Shown one piece after another: positions 1-7,647 of a DNA stretch of 18,122 nucleotides (position 1 is its first letter; every line of letters starts with the position of its first letter). Made by a program: the position numbers and the translations under genes. Below the pieces are notes generated by a model. The model worked only from the letters and a program-made list of their open reading frames with translations, ran no database searches and was not told the origin of the DNA. Source of the DNA: CAZLBV01 sp964557845. Its GTDB lineage: Bacteria > Acidobacteriota > Aminicenantia > Aminicenantales > Aminicenantaceae. Where the stretch lies: contig CAZLBV010000337.1 of NCBI GenBank assembly GCA_964557845.1, positions 1 to 18,122 on the forward strand, written 5' to 3'.

Positions 1-446
1 GATGGCTCTCTATAGCTCCTTCGGGTAATGATTTCATCCATACTGCCAAGAATCAACCATTCAGGCTTTGGGATTCTGCCCGGCGCTACCAAATAGGGAC
101 TTTTAATCTGCAGTCCCTCCTGGCTTTCCAAACCGCTCTAAATTATATGAACAAGATCGGATTCGAAAATATCAGACAAAGGATCTTTGAGCTGACTGAC
201 TATTTAATCCAAGGGCTTAAAGAACTGAGCATCAAAATCATTAGCCCGAGCGATCATCTAGAAGAACGTTCCGCTATTGTCACATTTAGTCTCGGAGATA
301 AAAGCTTACCCTTCATTAAAACTCTTGAAGAGAAAAAAATCTATGTTTCCTTCCGGGGAGGCAATATTCGGGTTTCCTTAAATATCTTCAATAATCATAT
401 TGATATTGATGTACTGCTTAAAGCTTTACAGGAATTTAGATCTTGA
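1..446 (+). CDS. Class V aminotransferase-like protein, C-terminal part (5' truncated by window edge)
   Basis: The frame is open from the left edge (first full codon at 3) to a TGA at 444-446, giving about 147 residues. The segment around ARRYQIGTFNLQSLLAF, then an amphipathic helix with IGFENIRQR and a C-terminal alpha/beta region with RSAIVTFSL, YVSFRGGNIRVSLNIFNN and a final helix, matches the small C-terminal domain of fold-type I, class V PLP enzymes (cysteine desulfurase, selenocysteine lyase or isopenicillin-epimerase relatives). The arginine in the GGNIRVS stretch fits the conserved position near the substrate carboxylate in this class. The PLP lysine and cofactor pocket lie outside the window, so the reaction cannot be assigned. 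A later ATG at 147 is internal and not a credible start because homology continues upstream of it. Confidence 0.8.
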   Translation, partial: WLSIAPSGNDFIHTAKNQPFRLWDSARRYQIGTFNLQSLLAFQTALNYMNKIGFENIRQRIFELTDYLIQGLKELSIKIISPSDHLEERSAIVTFSLGDKSLPFIKTLEEKKIYVSFRGGNIRVSLNIFNNHIDIDVLLKALQEFRS

Positions 447-539
447 AGCCCTAATCATTCCCTCCTCATTAAACTGCAAAACTATGATCCTACCAACCTT
501 AGTTGTGCCTCCTTTGTTGGGTGTGTTATTATTTGATCT

Positions 540-1373
540 ATGAAAAGGACAGCCGTTAATCTCCTTAAAATAAGCATTCGGATCTTCTTTCTTATTTTTC
601 CCTTAATAACAGTGATATTTTCCACCAACCTCCAGACAAAAGAAACCACTATCAGGAACGTTACTAACGAAACTATTGAATACAAAATAAAACCTCACAG
701 ATCAGAAGATCCGCCGGAAACAAAGGTAATAAAAATTGGAGATATCCATCGTTATCCAGGAGATAAAGCCCTGGATATTTCCTTTCAGCGCGCCGACAAA
801 ATATTCACTTTAAAGATCGATCCTGGCCTGCCTTATTCATTTAGATATAATGAAAGAAACAATCTGGAACTATATCCCGGATCACATGGAAGAGAAGATG
901 CCGAGGATCTAGCTCCCTATGCGGTCACTCCCATGTTCGTGGTAGATAAAATGCTTCAGTTGGCTGAAGTAAGTTCTGAGGATATAGTCTATGACATTGG
1001 CTGTGGTGATGGCCGGATCATTATCACTGCAGCCCTCGAGTATGGAACTAAGGGAGTAGGGATCGACATAGATCCCAAACGCATTCAGGAATCCCGGAGA
1101 GCTGCTGCTGAAGCCCTGGTTGAACATTTAGTCGAATTCAGGCAGGAAGATGCCACCAAGTCAGACCTTTCTCCCGCAACAGTTGTGACCATGTATTTAC
1201 TTCCCGAGTCAAATGAACTCCTCCGTCCCATTCTGGAAAGAATGCTAAAACCAGGAACTCGTGTGGTGTCACATGCTTATCTCATTCCTGGATGGGAAGA
1301 TAAATTGGATATGCAGGTTACCCTGGGAAATGAGTATGATGGACTTTATCTGATCTATCTTTACCGTCGGTAA
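540..1373 (+). CDS. SAM-dependent methyltransferase with N-terminal signal/anchor segment and extra N-terminal domain
   Basis: This encodes 277 residues. The C-terminal half is a class I Rossmann methyltransferase. Motif I is YDIGCGDGRI (151-160), the acidic loop after strand 2 is GVGIDIDP (172-179), motif II is around QEDA (202-205), and VVTMYLLPESN (215-225) is followed by LKPGTRVVSH. This arrangement resembles a family of small methyltransferases related to FAM173/ATPSC-KMT lysine methyltransferases; substrate unknown. Residues 1-14 carry positive charges and 15-29 are strongly hydrophobic, so a signal peptide or N-in anchor is predicted. Residues about 33-115 look like a beta-rich domain that I do not recognise. 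A TGA lies at 534-536, directly before the ATG in the same frame, so 540 is the earliest possible start. No convincing Shine-Dalgarno sequence precedes it. It converges with the amidohydrolase gene 65 bases downstream. Confidence 0.85.
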   Translation: MKRTAVNLLKISIRIFFLIFPLITVIFSTNLQTKETTIRNVTNETIEYKIKPHRSEDPPETKVIKIGDIHRYPGDKALDISFQRADKIFTLKIDPGLPYSFRYNERNNLELYPGSHGREDAEDLAPYAVTPMFVVDKMLQLAEVSSEDIVYDIGCGDGRIIITAALEYGTKGVGIDIDPKRIQESRRAAAEALVEHLVEFRQEDATKSDLSPATVVTMYLLPESNELLRPILERMLKPGTRVVSHAYLIPGWEDKLDMQVTLGNEYDGLYLIYLYRR

Positions 1374-1438
1374 TTAATCCCCTAGATTAATGAGAAACTT
1401 ACATATTTATTTAGATTATCTATAGCTAAGGATAAATC

Positions 1439-3163
1439 TTATTTTTCATACAGTACCTTTCCGCCGACAATAGTATAAAGAACTTCTGTTTTTAAAATAT
1501 CCTCTTCAGGAATGGTCATAATATCCTGAGAAAGCACAGTGATATCAGCCAACTTTCCTTTCGCCAGAGACCCTTTTATATCCTCTTCAAAAGCCGCATA
1601 AGCCGCATTTATTGTGTATGACCTGAGCGCTTCTTCACGGGTCATACATTGATCAGGATAAAAAGCTTCCCCGTTTTTCATCTTGCGGGTAACTGCAGCA
1701 TAAAAATTAGGGATAGGATCGACATCTTCCACGGGAGCGTCGGTGCCATTGCAGATCCTGGCTCCAGTATCCATTAATTTGCGCCACACATAAGCGCCTT
1801 CTTCAGCTCGCGTCTCTCCCAACCTTTTGATAACCCAGGGGCCGTCAGAAGTACAGTGAATGGTTTGCATGGAGGGAATAACCTGCAGCTCACCAAACCT
1901 GGGAATATCATTGGGGTGGAGGTGCTGTGCATGCTCGATCCTCCAGCGCAGATCAGTCATATCAGGATGGGCTTTAAAGGCTTCCTCATAGATATTCAGA
2001 GTTTCCTGATTGGCCCTGTCACCGATAGCATGAGTGCACAGTTGAAATCCCTTTTCTATGGCTATACGCGCCGTCTCCTTCATGACATCTATAGGTTCAG
2101 TATTCAAACCTGTACTGGTCGGAAGGCTGTTATAGGGTTCAAGCAGCCAGGCTCCATGGGCCCCTAAGGCTCCATCGATCAGGCGCTTTATGGAGCGAAC
2201 TGTCAGATGATTGTCTCCCAGCCCGATGAGCATGTAATCATTCAGCCTGACTTCCAGGTCTTCATTTCGTTCGCTGATCATGACATTGAGACGGATCCCC
2301 AGTTTTCCCTCCTCTACAAATTCTCTAAATACTTCGATGGTGCTAAAAGATGATCCAGCATCGTGCAGGCTGGTGAGCCCTTTAGACAGGCATTCTTTAT
2401 CAGCCAATTCAATAACTTTAATTTGCTCGGCCGTCTTTTCTTCCAGGGAGCGGCCATCAAGATAGACATAAAGGGCTTCACTTAAAGGCCATTGGGCCGT
2501 TTCCCGGAAGATCCCGATCGGATTTCCTTCCGCATCCTTTACGATCTCACCCCCTTCAGGCGGGATTGTATCTTTATCGATCCCGGCCAATTCCATAGCC
2601 TTAGCATTGGCAAAACAGGAATGTCCGCTGGCATGGGTGAGTAAAACCGGATTTTCCGGAGAGATTCGGCTTATACTGTCATGAAAGGGAAGGCCGTCAA
2701 CATTAGGTTCGGGCGGGCGGTCCCATTTCTCCTGATGCCATCCCCGTCCTAAGATCCATTGTCCCGGCTCGGCTTGTTTGACCGCTTCTTTGACCATAGC
2801 CACAACATCATCCCAATTATTGACTTTGGTAAGATTCAGCCCCAGCTTAGCGCTACCAATACTGGTAAAATGAGCATGGGCATCGATCAAGCCTGGAACT
2901 ACCAGTTTTCCCTCAAGGTCAAAGACTGTTGTATTCTCTCCAATATAGGGCTTTATATCATCATCACGTCCAACCAATACAATTATCCCATCCCGGGCAG
3001 CTAGGGCCTGAGCTTCTGGGTTAGTCTCATCCACTGTCACGATCTTTCCATTGATCAAAACCAGATCAGCCGGCTCGGCCGGTTCTTGTTTGCAGGCAAA
3101 AAAACCGAAAGCAGCGACTAGAAAGATCGAAATTAAAATTCCAAAAAATATTTTCTTAAACAT
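1439..3163 (-). CDS. Amidohydrolase family 3 (YtcJ-like) putative lipoprotein
   Basis: This 574-residue protein is a metal-dependent hydrolase of the amidohydrolase superfamily, YtcJ/amidohydrolase-3 branch, which cleaves amide or related C-N bonds; substrate unknown. Residues about 32-92 form the N-terminal beta part of the composite domain (LVLINGKIVTVDE, GKLVVPGLIDAHAHF). H96 and H98 are the HxH metal ligands. SIKRLIDGALG (324-334), THAIGDRA (377-384), EHAQ (410-413) and GTDAPVED (473-480) supply further metal and catalytic positions. The barrel ends with SYTINAAYA, and the beta domain closes with KGKLADITVL. Residues 1-23 are a hydrophobic signal ending in FFAC, so C24 is probably lipidated and the enzyme exported and membrane-tethered. 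Phe at -3 is unusual for a lipobox. The ATG at 3163 is preceded by AGGTG at a spacing of about 6 bases. Confidence 0.9.
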   Translation of the reverse strand: MFKKIFFGILISIFLVAAFGFFACKQEPAEPADLVLINGKIVTVDETNPEAQALAARDGIIVLVGRDDDIKPYIGENTTVFDLEGKLVVPGLIDAHAHFTSIGSAKLGLNLTKVNNWDDVVAMVKEAVKQAEPGQWILGRGWHQEKWDRPPEPNVDGLPFHDSISRISPENPVLLTHASGHSCFANAKAMELAGIDKDTIPPEGGEIVKDAEGNPIGIFRETAQWPLSEALYVYLDGRSLEEKTAEQIKVIELADKECLSKGLTSLHDAGSSFSTIEVFREFVEEGKLGIRLNVMISERNEDLEVRLNDYMLIGLGDNHLTVRSIKRLIDGALGAHGAWLLEPYNSLPTSTGLNTEPIDVMKETARIAIEKGFQLCTHAIGDRANQETLNIYEEAFKAHPDMTDLRWRIEHAQHLHPNDIPRFGELQVIPSMQTIHCTSDGPWVIKRLGETRAEEGAYVWRKLMDTGARICNGTDAPVEDVDPIPNFYAAVTRKMKNGEAFYPDQCMTREEALRSYTINAAYAAFEEDIKGSLAKGKLADITVLSQDIMTIPEEDILKTEVLYTIVGGKVLYEK

Positions 3164-3190
3164 CGAAACACCTCACTATTTTTTTTTGAC

Positions 3191-3217
3191 ATTAAAACAA
3201 CCTACTAAGATTTTCAA
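3191..3217 (-). promoter_or_regulatory. Weak candidate promoter for the amidohydrolase gene
   Basis: On the minus strand, TTGAAA (3217-3212) is followed after 15 bases by TTTAAT (3196-3191), about 28 bases upstream of the ATG. The hexamers are good but the spacing is short, so this is only a possibility. Confidence 0.25.
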
Positions 3218-3296
3218 GCAATTTATGAATTCCGGTGACATTAACCTTAATTATGGCCCTTCTCTCAGATTAATAAATCTAAAAATGAAAAAATTA

Positions 3297-4487
3297 TCAG
3301 ATATCATCTCTTCTTTTTAAATGTCGGTGTTTTATGGCTCTTTCACCGAATCTATCCTTAATAAGATCAACTGCCTGATGCAGTTTTTCCTTTTTCCCAT
3401 CCAGTTCTGTTTCGACATTGAAAAGGCCATATTGCTCTTGAGAATCCTGAAGATTAGAAACATGAACACCTATCAGCCTAACCGGTTTCTTCCTTAGATC
3501 AAAATCTTTGAGTTTCTCTGCAGCAAGATGAAAGATATCTTCAACATAATTAGTAGGAGTTTTGATCGTCACTGCCCTGGTATAGGTTCTAAAATCTGAA
3601 AACCTCAGCTTCAAATGGACCGTTTTTCCTCTGAGCCCTGATTTTCGCATCCGCCGGGAAACCATCTCACTCAGATCCATTAGAGTGTCGATCAAAACTT
3701 GTTCATGTCTCTCATCTTTATCAAAGGTATGTTCATGTCCTACGGATTTGACATCTCTCTGGATCTCAACACCCCTTTCATCAATCCCATTTGCCAGCTT
3801 CCAGACATGTTCACCGGCTTTTCCGAACTTTTTGGCAAAGCTTTCCCTGTTCTGTTTGGCCAGGTCGCCAATGGTCAGAATCCCATAATCCCGCAGCATT
3901 TGTTTTGTTTTTTTCCCAACGCCCCAGAGTTTTTCCACCGGAAGGGGATGAAGAAAATCCAGCAAATTCTCCTGTCTGACGATCACCAGGCCATCGGGTT
4001 TTTCCAGGTCTGAGGCGATTTTAGCGGTCATCTTATTGGGGGCCATTCCTACGGATGCCGTGAGCCTGGTTTCGTTTTTTATTGTTTCCTTAATTTTAAC
4101 ACAGGTTTCTTTAGGTGTGCCGAACAGCTTATAACTGTTGGTTATATCCAGGAAGGCTTCATCTATACTTATGGGTTCGACAGCGGGCGTAAACCTTTCC
4201 AGGATCTGAAAGATATTTCTGGATTCCTGCTCGTATTTGTATCTGTGAGGCGATAGATAAATGCCATGAGGGCATTTTCTGTAGGCAGTCGAGATAGGGA
4301 GAGCGGAGTGGATGCCATATTTTCGCGCTTCATAGGAACATGCTGCCACCACACCCCGGCCTTTTCCCCCTTTAGGATCTGCGCCAACGATTACAGGCTT
4401 ACCTTGCAGAGAAGGATCCTCCCTCTGTTCTACGGCAGCAAAAAAAGCATCCATATCCACATGGACAATATATCGTTCCCCTGACAT
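3297..4487 (-). CDS. dinB: DNA polymerase IV (Y-family translesion polymerase)
   Basis: This full-length protein of 396 residues is an error-prone, low-fidelity polymerase that extends past lesions and mismatched ends. The palm begins with HVDMDAFFAAVE: D11 is the first catalytic aspartate and F16 the steric gate. SIDEAFLD (107-114) provides D109 and E110, completing the metal site. The thumb helix-hairpin-helix lies around VEKLWGVGKKT (184-194) and the little-finger domain around 245-345. QYGLF (352-356) near the C-terminus fits a sliding-clamp binding motif. The gene ends in tandem stops TGA-TAA. The ATG at 4487 follows a strong GGGGAGG ribosome binding site 9 bases away. I saw no recognisable LexA box upstream, so SOS control is not supported by the sequence. 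It is separated from its neighbours by 133 and 242 bases and is probably transcribed alone. Confidence 0.96.
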   Translation of the reverse strand: MSGERYIVHVDMDAFFAAVEQREDPSLQGKPVIVGADPKGGKGRGVVAACSYEARKYGIHSALPISTAYRKCPHGIYLSPHRYKYEQESRNIFQILERFTPAVEPISIDEAFLDITNSYKLFGTPKETCVKIKETIKNETRLTASVGMAPNKMTAKIASDLEKPDGLVIVRQENLLDFLHPLPVEKLWGVGKKTKQMLRDYGILTIGDLAKQNRESFAKKFGKAGEHVWKLANGIDERGVEIQRDVKSVGHEHTFDKDERHEQVLIDTLMDLSEMVSRRMRKSGLRGKTVHLKLRFSDFRTYTRAVTIKTPTNYVEDIFHLAAEKLKDFDLRKKPVRLIGVHVSNLQDSQEQYGLFNVETELDGKKEKLHQAVDLIKDRFGERAIKHRHLKRRDDI

Positions 4488-4729
4488 ATTTTATATCCTC
4501 CCCTTGAGTATAATCCGAGAGAGCCGGCAACTGCAAATGAAGATTAAAACACGAATTTTAGCGACAATAAAGAAAATATTTTTATATGAGTTCAGAGTAT
4601 CAGGATCAGGCCGAATAATATCCAAATTCCGGGTTGAAGCTGATTCTCATTTAGAAAGTAAATGGAAATAGTTTTATAAACCCGCCTCGACCGACTAATA
4701 GTTGAATCAGCATTGGCTAATTTTAATTC
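4488..4729. other. Intergenic spacer between dinB and the P-loop ATPase gene
   Basis: This 242-base AT-rich stretch follows the EF-G/ATPase operon and precedes dinB. It holds the strong dinB ribosome binding site (4497-4503) and a TATACT hexamer at 4512-4507 that lies too close to that site to be a convincing promoter. I found no open frame of note, clear terminator hairpin or repeat. Confidence 0.5.
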
Positions 4730-5431
4730 TTATTCCGCGATCAGAAGCGTGTTGGGATCCAACTTCAAGGGAAGCAGACCCAGAGCTGGCTGATCGAAAC
4801 TTTTTATCAGATTGAGGCCGATGTATTCATCTTTAAAACCGAGGGTGATCAATACATCGATATCATCCATGAAAGGTTGTAAAACAAAAGGCGCTCCCTT
4901 TTCATCGAAAAGAGGATCATCCCCTTTCAATGAGGCGCTGAACCACACTTCCATCCCCAGTTTTTTGGCGAACTCCCTAATTTTGTGAAAATCCTCTTGG
5001 TTAGAACCAGAAAAATCATATCCATCGAAAATAATGACCTCAGCTGTGTACTTTCCATGCACGATCATGGCCTCCAGGCTGCTCAGCACCCTTTCAGTCC
5101 GGGCTCCATCCTGCTGGAAATTCATGATCACCCGGTTTTTGATGATCTCATTATGCACGTCAACGGCAGCTTCCAGCTGCCTTTTCTTGGCGATCTCTTT
5201 GAAGATATGCTCATACCAGTTGATGATATAATCGACCCGGCTCGAATATGAAACGTGGATCACAACCTTACCCTGAAAGAGCTTATCGGTAGCTACGTGC
5301 ACAAGGCAGGCGGTTTTCCCCACGCCTTTCCGGGAGGCAAACACCCCTACATTTCCTTTGCCCAATCCACCTTGTATGGATTTTTCCAGTATCCTCAATG
5401 GACTTCTTTTAATGAGTTCAGATTTAACCAT
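4730..5431 (-). CDS. Uncharacterised P-loop ATPase (RecA/KaiC-like fold), co-transcribed with EF-G
   Basis: This 233-residue soluble protein has no signal or membrane segment. The P-loop is SRKGVGKTA (33-41). Its first glycine is replaced by serine, but the GKT core is intact. A candidate Walker B strand is EVIIFDGYDF (131-140), with D136 as the likely acidic residue. The strand order (P-loop, VVIHVSYSS after the first helix, VIMNF, VIIFDG, VWFSASLKG, VLITLGF) is like RecA/KaiC-type ATPases, without an evident second ATPase repeat or DNA-binding domain. I cannot assign a function. The gene follows EF-G with 13 bases between stop and start, and the EF-G stop TAG overlaps the AGGGG ribosome binding site, so the two are probably translated in a coupled way. 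That suggests a role near translation, but this is inference from context only. Confidence 0.8.
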   Translation of the reverse strand: MVKSELIKRSPLRILEKSIQGGLGKGNVGVFASRKGVGKTACLVHVATDKLFQGKVVIHVSYSSRVDYIINWYEHIFKEIAKKRQLEAAVDVHNEIIKNRVIMNFQQDGARTERVLSSLEAMIVHGKYTAEVIIFDGYDFSGSNQEDFHKIREFAKKLGMEVWFSASLKGDDPLFDEKGAPFVLQPFMDDIDVLITLGFKDEYIGLNLIKSFDQPALGLLPLKLDPNTLLIAE

Positions 5432-5441
5432 TTTTCATTTT

Positions 5442-5446
5442 CCCCT
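5442..5446 (-). promoter_or_regulatory. Ribosome binding site of the P-loop ATPase overlapping the EF-G stop codon
   Basis: On the minus strand the EF-G stop TAG (5447-5445) runs into AGGGG (5446-5442), 10 bases before the ATG at 5431. This supports the chosen start and translational coupling with EF-G. Confidence 0.6.
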
Positions 5447-7535
5447 ATCTTTTAAGGGCCTCCTTTTTCTTTTTCTCTTGATATTCCTCTTTAAGCTGCT
5501 CAGCAATATTCTCAGGTATTTTCCCGTACTTCAAGAATTCCATAGTAAACTCAGCTTTTCCTTGGGTCATTGATCGTAATTGGTTGGAATACCCGAACAT
5601 TTCACTTAGCGGGACTTCCGCATCTATTCTGGCAAAGATTCCATCCTCCATCGAACTTATGATTATTCCCCGGCGTTGATTGATGCTGGCAAAAATATTT
5701 CCGGCAAACTCTGTCGGCCCCTCGACCGACAGTTTCATTACAGGTTCTAAAATTTGTGGTTGAGCTTTGTTGTAAGCCTGTTTAAATGCATCCCTAGCAG
5801 CTGTCTGAAACGCCAAATCCGAGGAGTCGACAGGATGATACTGACCATCTGACAAAACAACGCGAACACCCACAATAAGGAACCCAATAAGGTTCCCTTT
5901 TATAAGCGCCGAGCGGAAGCCTTTATCGCAAGAAGGAATAAATTCCCGGGGGATGCGGCCGCCTTTGATCTCATCGACAAAAATATAATCCTCTTCAGAA
6001 GGTTCAATATAACCTGCAACCCGTGCGAACTGCCCGGCTCCTCCTGTCTGTTTTTTATGCACATGATCAAACTCAGCTTTACGGCTTATGGCTTCCCGGT
6101 ACGCTACTTGAGGCATTCCTGCTTCTACCTGGGCTTTGTATTCTCTTTTCATCCTCTCGATATAAACATCCAGATGAAGTTCTCCCATTCCTTGGATGAT
6201 CGTTTGTTTTGATTCAGGATCCACAAAGGTACGAAAAGTAGGATCCTCTTTGGCAAAACGGTTAAGCGCTTTTACCATATTATCTGATGAACGGTTGTTT
6301 AGAGGTTTCAAGGCCAAGGAAATAACAGGTTCAGGCACGAAAATTGACGTCATAGCATAATTCAGACCCGGTTTCATAAAAGTATCACCCGAGGCACAGT
6401 CGATCCCAAACAGGGCAACAATATCTCCTGCCCCAGCTTCAGTAATATCAACCATGCTGTCGGCATGCATGCGGATGAGCCTGCCAACCTTAAAATTTTT
6501 TTTCATACGGGAGTTATATAATTCATCTCCCTTTTTAATTTTCCCTTGATAGATCCGTATGTAGGTCAATTGGCCATAAGGGCCTTCCTCCAATTTAAAG
6601 GCTAAAGCAACCAAAGGAGCGGAAGTATCGGATTTAAGGATGACTCTTTCATCCTGGTTATCTAAATCAAGCGCGACATTTTCCACTTCGGAAGGATCAG
6701 GAAGATATCGGACCACTGCATCCAGTAAAGGTTGAACTCCTTTATTCCGGTAGGCCGACCCCATAAAAACCGGCGTCAGTTGCCGCGCCACCGTCCCTGT
6801 CCGGATCGCTCGATATATAAGTTCTTCCGTTACCTTATTTTCCAGGATCGCTTCCATCAATTCATCGGAAAACATGCTTGCGGCATCGAGCATTTCTTCT
6901 CTTTTTTGGATGGCTTCCGGCTGTAAATCAGAAGGAATTCCATCAGTTCGCACCACTTCACCTTCCGGTCCATCAAAATAAAGCGCTTTCATGGAAACGA
7001 GATCGACCACACCATGGTATTTATCTTCAAGACCGATGGGGATCTGCATTAGCACAGCATTATGGCCTAAAACAGACTTAAGCTGATCTTTGACTTTATA
7101 GGGATTAGCTCCCAGACGGTCGCATTTATTTATGAATGCAATGCGGGGCACATTATATCTTTTAAGCTGACGATCGACTGTGATGGTTTGAGATTGAATG
7201 CCTCCCACAGAACAGAGCACCAGGATGGCTCCATCCAGGACCCGCAGCGCCCGTTCTACCTCGATGGTAAAATCTACATGTCCCGGGGTATCAATGATAT
7301 TGATCGAGTGTTCCTTCCATTCAACATAGGTTGAAGCGGAAGCTATAGTGATACCCCGCTCCTTTTCCAGCTCCATCGAATCCATAGTCGCCCCGACACC
7401 GTCTTTTCCTTTGACTTCGTGGATCTTGTGAATTTTTTTGCAGTAGTACAGGATTCGCTCTGTCAGTGTTGTCTTCCCGGAATCGATATGCGCACTGATC
7501 CCTATATTCCGCATCTTCTTTATGTCCGTATTCAT
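5445..7535 (-). CDS. fusA: Elongation factor G, mitochondrial EFG1/spdEFG1-like type
   Basis: This complete GTPase of 696 residues drives ribosomal translocation. The G-domain motifs are all present: G1 AHIDSGKT (15-22), G2 around RGITI with T63, G3 DTPGH (82-86), G4 NKCD (136-139) and a G5-like GSAYRNKG. Domains II to V follow, including GMGELHLDVYIERM in domain III and PVMKLSVEGPTEF with IISSMEDG in domain V. Serine rather than alanine in the P-loop, the VKGKDGVGATMDSMELEKERGITI-type switch region and the VDRQLKRYNVPR segment are typical of the mtEFG1/spdEFG1 branch rather than standard bacterial EF-G. In species with this type, translocation and ribosome recycling are usually split between two EF-G paralogues. 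The ATG at 7535 follows AGAGG at 9 bases. The gene stands apart from the usual str operon: no rpsL, rpsG or tuf is in the window. Confidence 0.96.
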   Translation of the reverse strand: MNTDIKKMRNIGISAHIDSGKTTLTERILYYCKKIHKIHEVKGKDGVGATMDSMELEKERGITIASASTYVEWKEHSINIIDTPGHVDFTIEVERALRVLDGAILVLCSVGGIQSQTITVDRQLKRYNVPRIAFINKCDRLGANPYKVKDQLKSVLGHNAVLMQIPIGLEDKYHGVVDLVSMKALYFDGPEGEVVRTDGIPSDLQPEAIQKREEMLDAASMFSDELMEAILENKVTEELIYRAIRTGTVARQLTPVFMGSAYRNKGVQPLLDAVVRYLPDPSEVENVALDLDNQDERVILKSDTSAPLVALAFKLEEGPYGQLTYIRIYQGKIKKGDELYNSRMKKNFKVGRLIRMHADSMVDITEAGAGDIVALFGIDCASGDTFMKPGLNYAMTSIFVPEPVISLALKPLNNRSSDNMVKALNRFAKEDPTFRTFVDPESKQTIIQGMGELHLDVYIERMKREYKAQVEAGMPQVAYREAISRKAEFDHVHKKQTGGAGQFARVAGYIEPSEEDYIFVDEIKGGRIPREFIPSCDKGFRSALIKGNLIGFLIVGVRVVLSDGQYHPVDSSDLAFQTAARDAFKQAYNKAQPQILEPVMKLSVEGPTEFAGNIFASINQRRGIIISSMEDGIFARIDAEVPLSEMFGYSNQLRSMTQGKAEFTMEFLKYGKIPENIAEQLKEEYQEKKKKEALKR

Positions 7536-7608
7536 TGTATAAAGCCTCTATAAATTAATATGATCAGGATTTTTTAATGCTGATATTTTCCTATTGGGAA
7601 AGGAATGT

Positions 7609-7637
7609 ATTTTACACAATTTCCCTATTTTTTGCAA
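7609..7637 (-). promoter_or_regulatory. Probable sigma-70-type promoter of the EF-G operon
   Basis: On the minus strand TTGCAA (7637-7632) and TAAAAT (7614-7609) are separated by 17 bases. Transcription would start near 7602, giving a leader of about 66 bases before the EF-G ATG. It sits just after the stop of the upstream glycosyltransferase gene, which supports separate transcription. Confidence 0.6.
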
Positions 7638-7647
7638 CTTACCGAAT

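Noticed and set aside
1373..1391. Inverted repeat ATTAATC/GATTAAT between the convergent methyltransferase and amidohydrolase genes
   Set aside because: A 7-bp AT-only stem with no T tract on either side, too weak to call a terminator.
4488..4620. Search for an SOS (LexA) box or a solid promoter before dinB
   Set aside because: No CTGT-N8-ACAG or GAAC-N4-GTTC-type site was found, and the TATACT hexamer is so close that the transcript would begin within the ribosome binding site.
4730..5431. Reading the P-loop protein as a ParA/MinD partition ATPase
   Set aside because: The signature lysine early in the deviant Walker A (KGGxGKT) is not in place (SRKGVGKT), and no ParB-like gene or centromere-like repeat is nearby.
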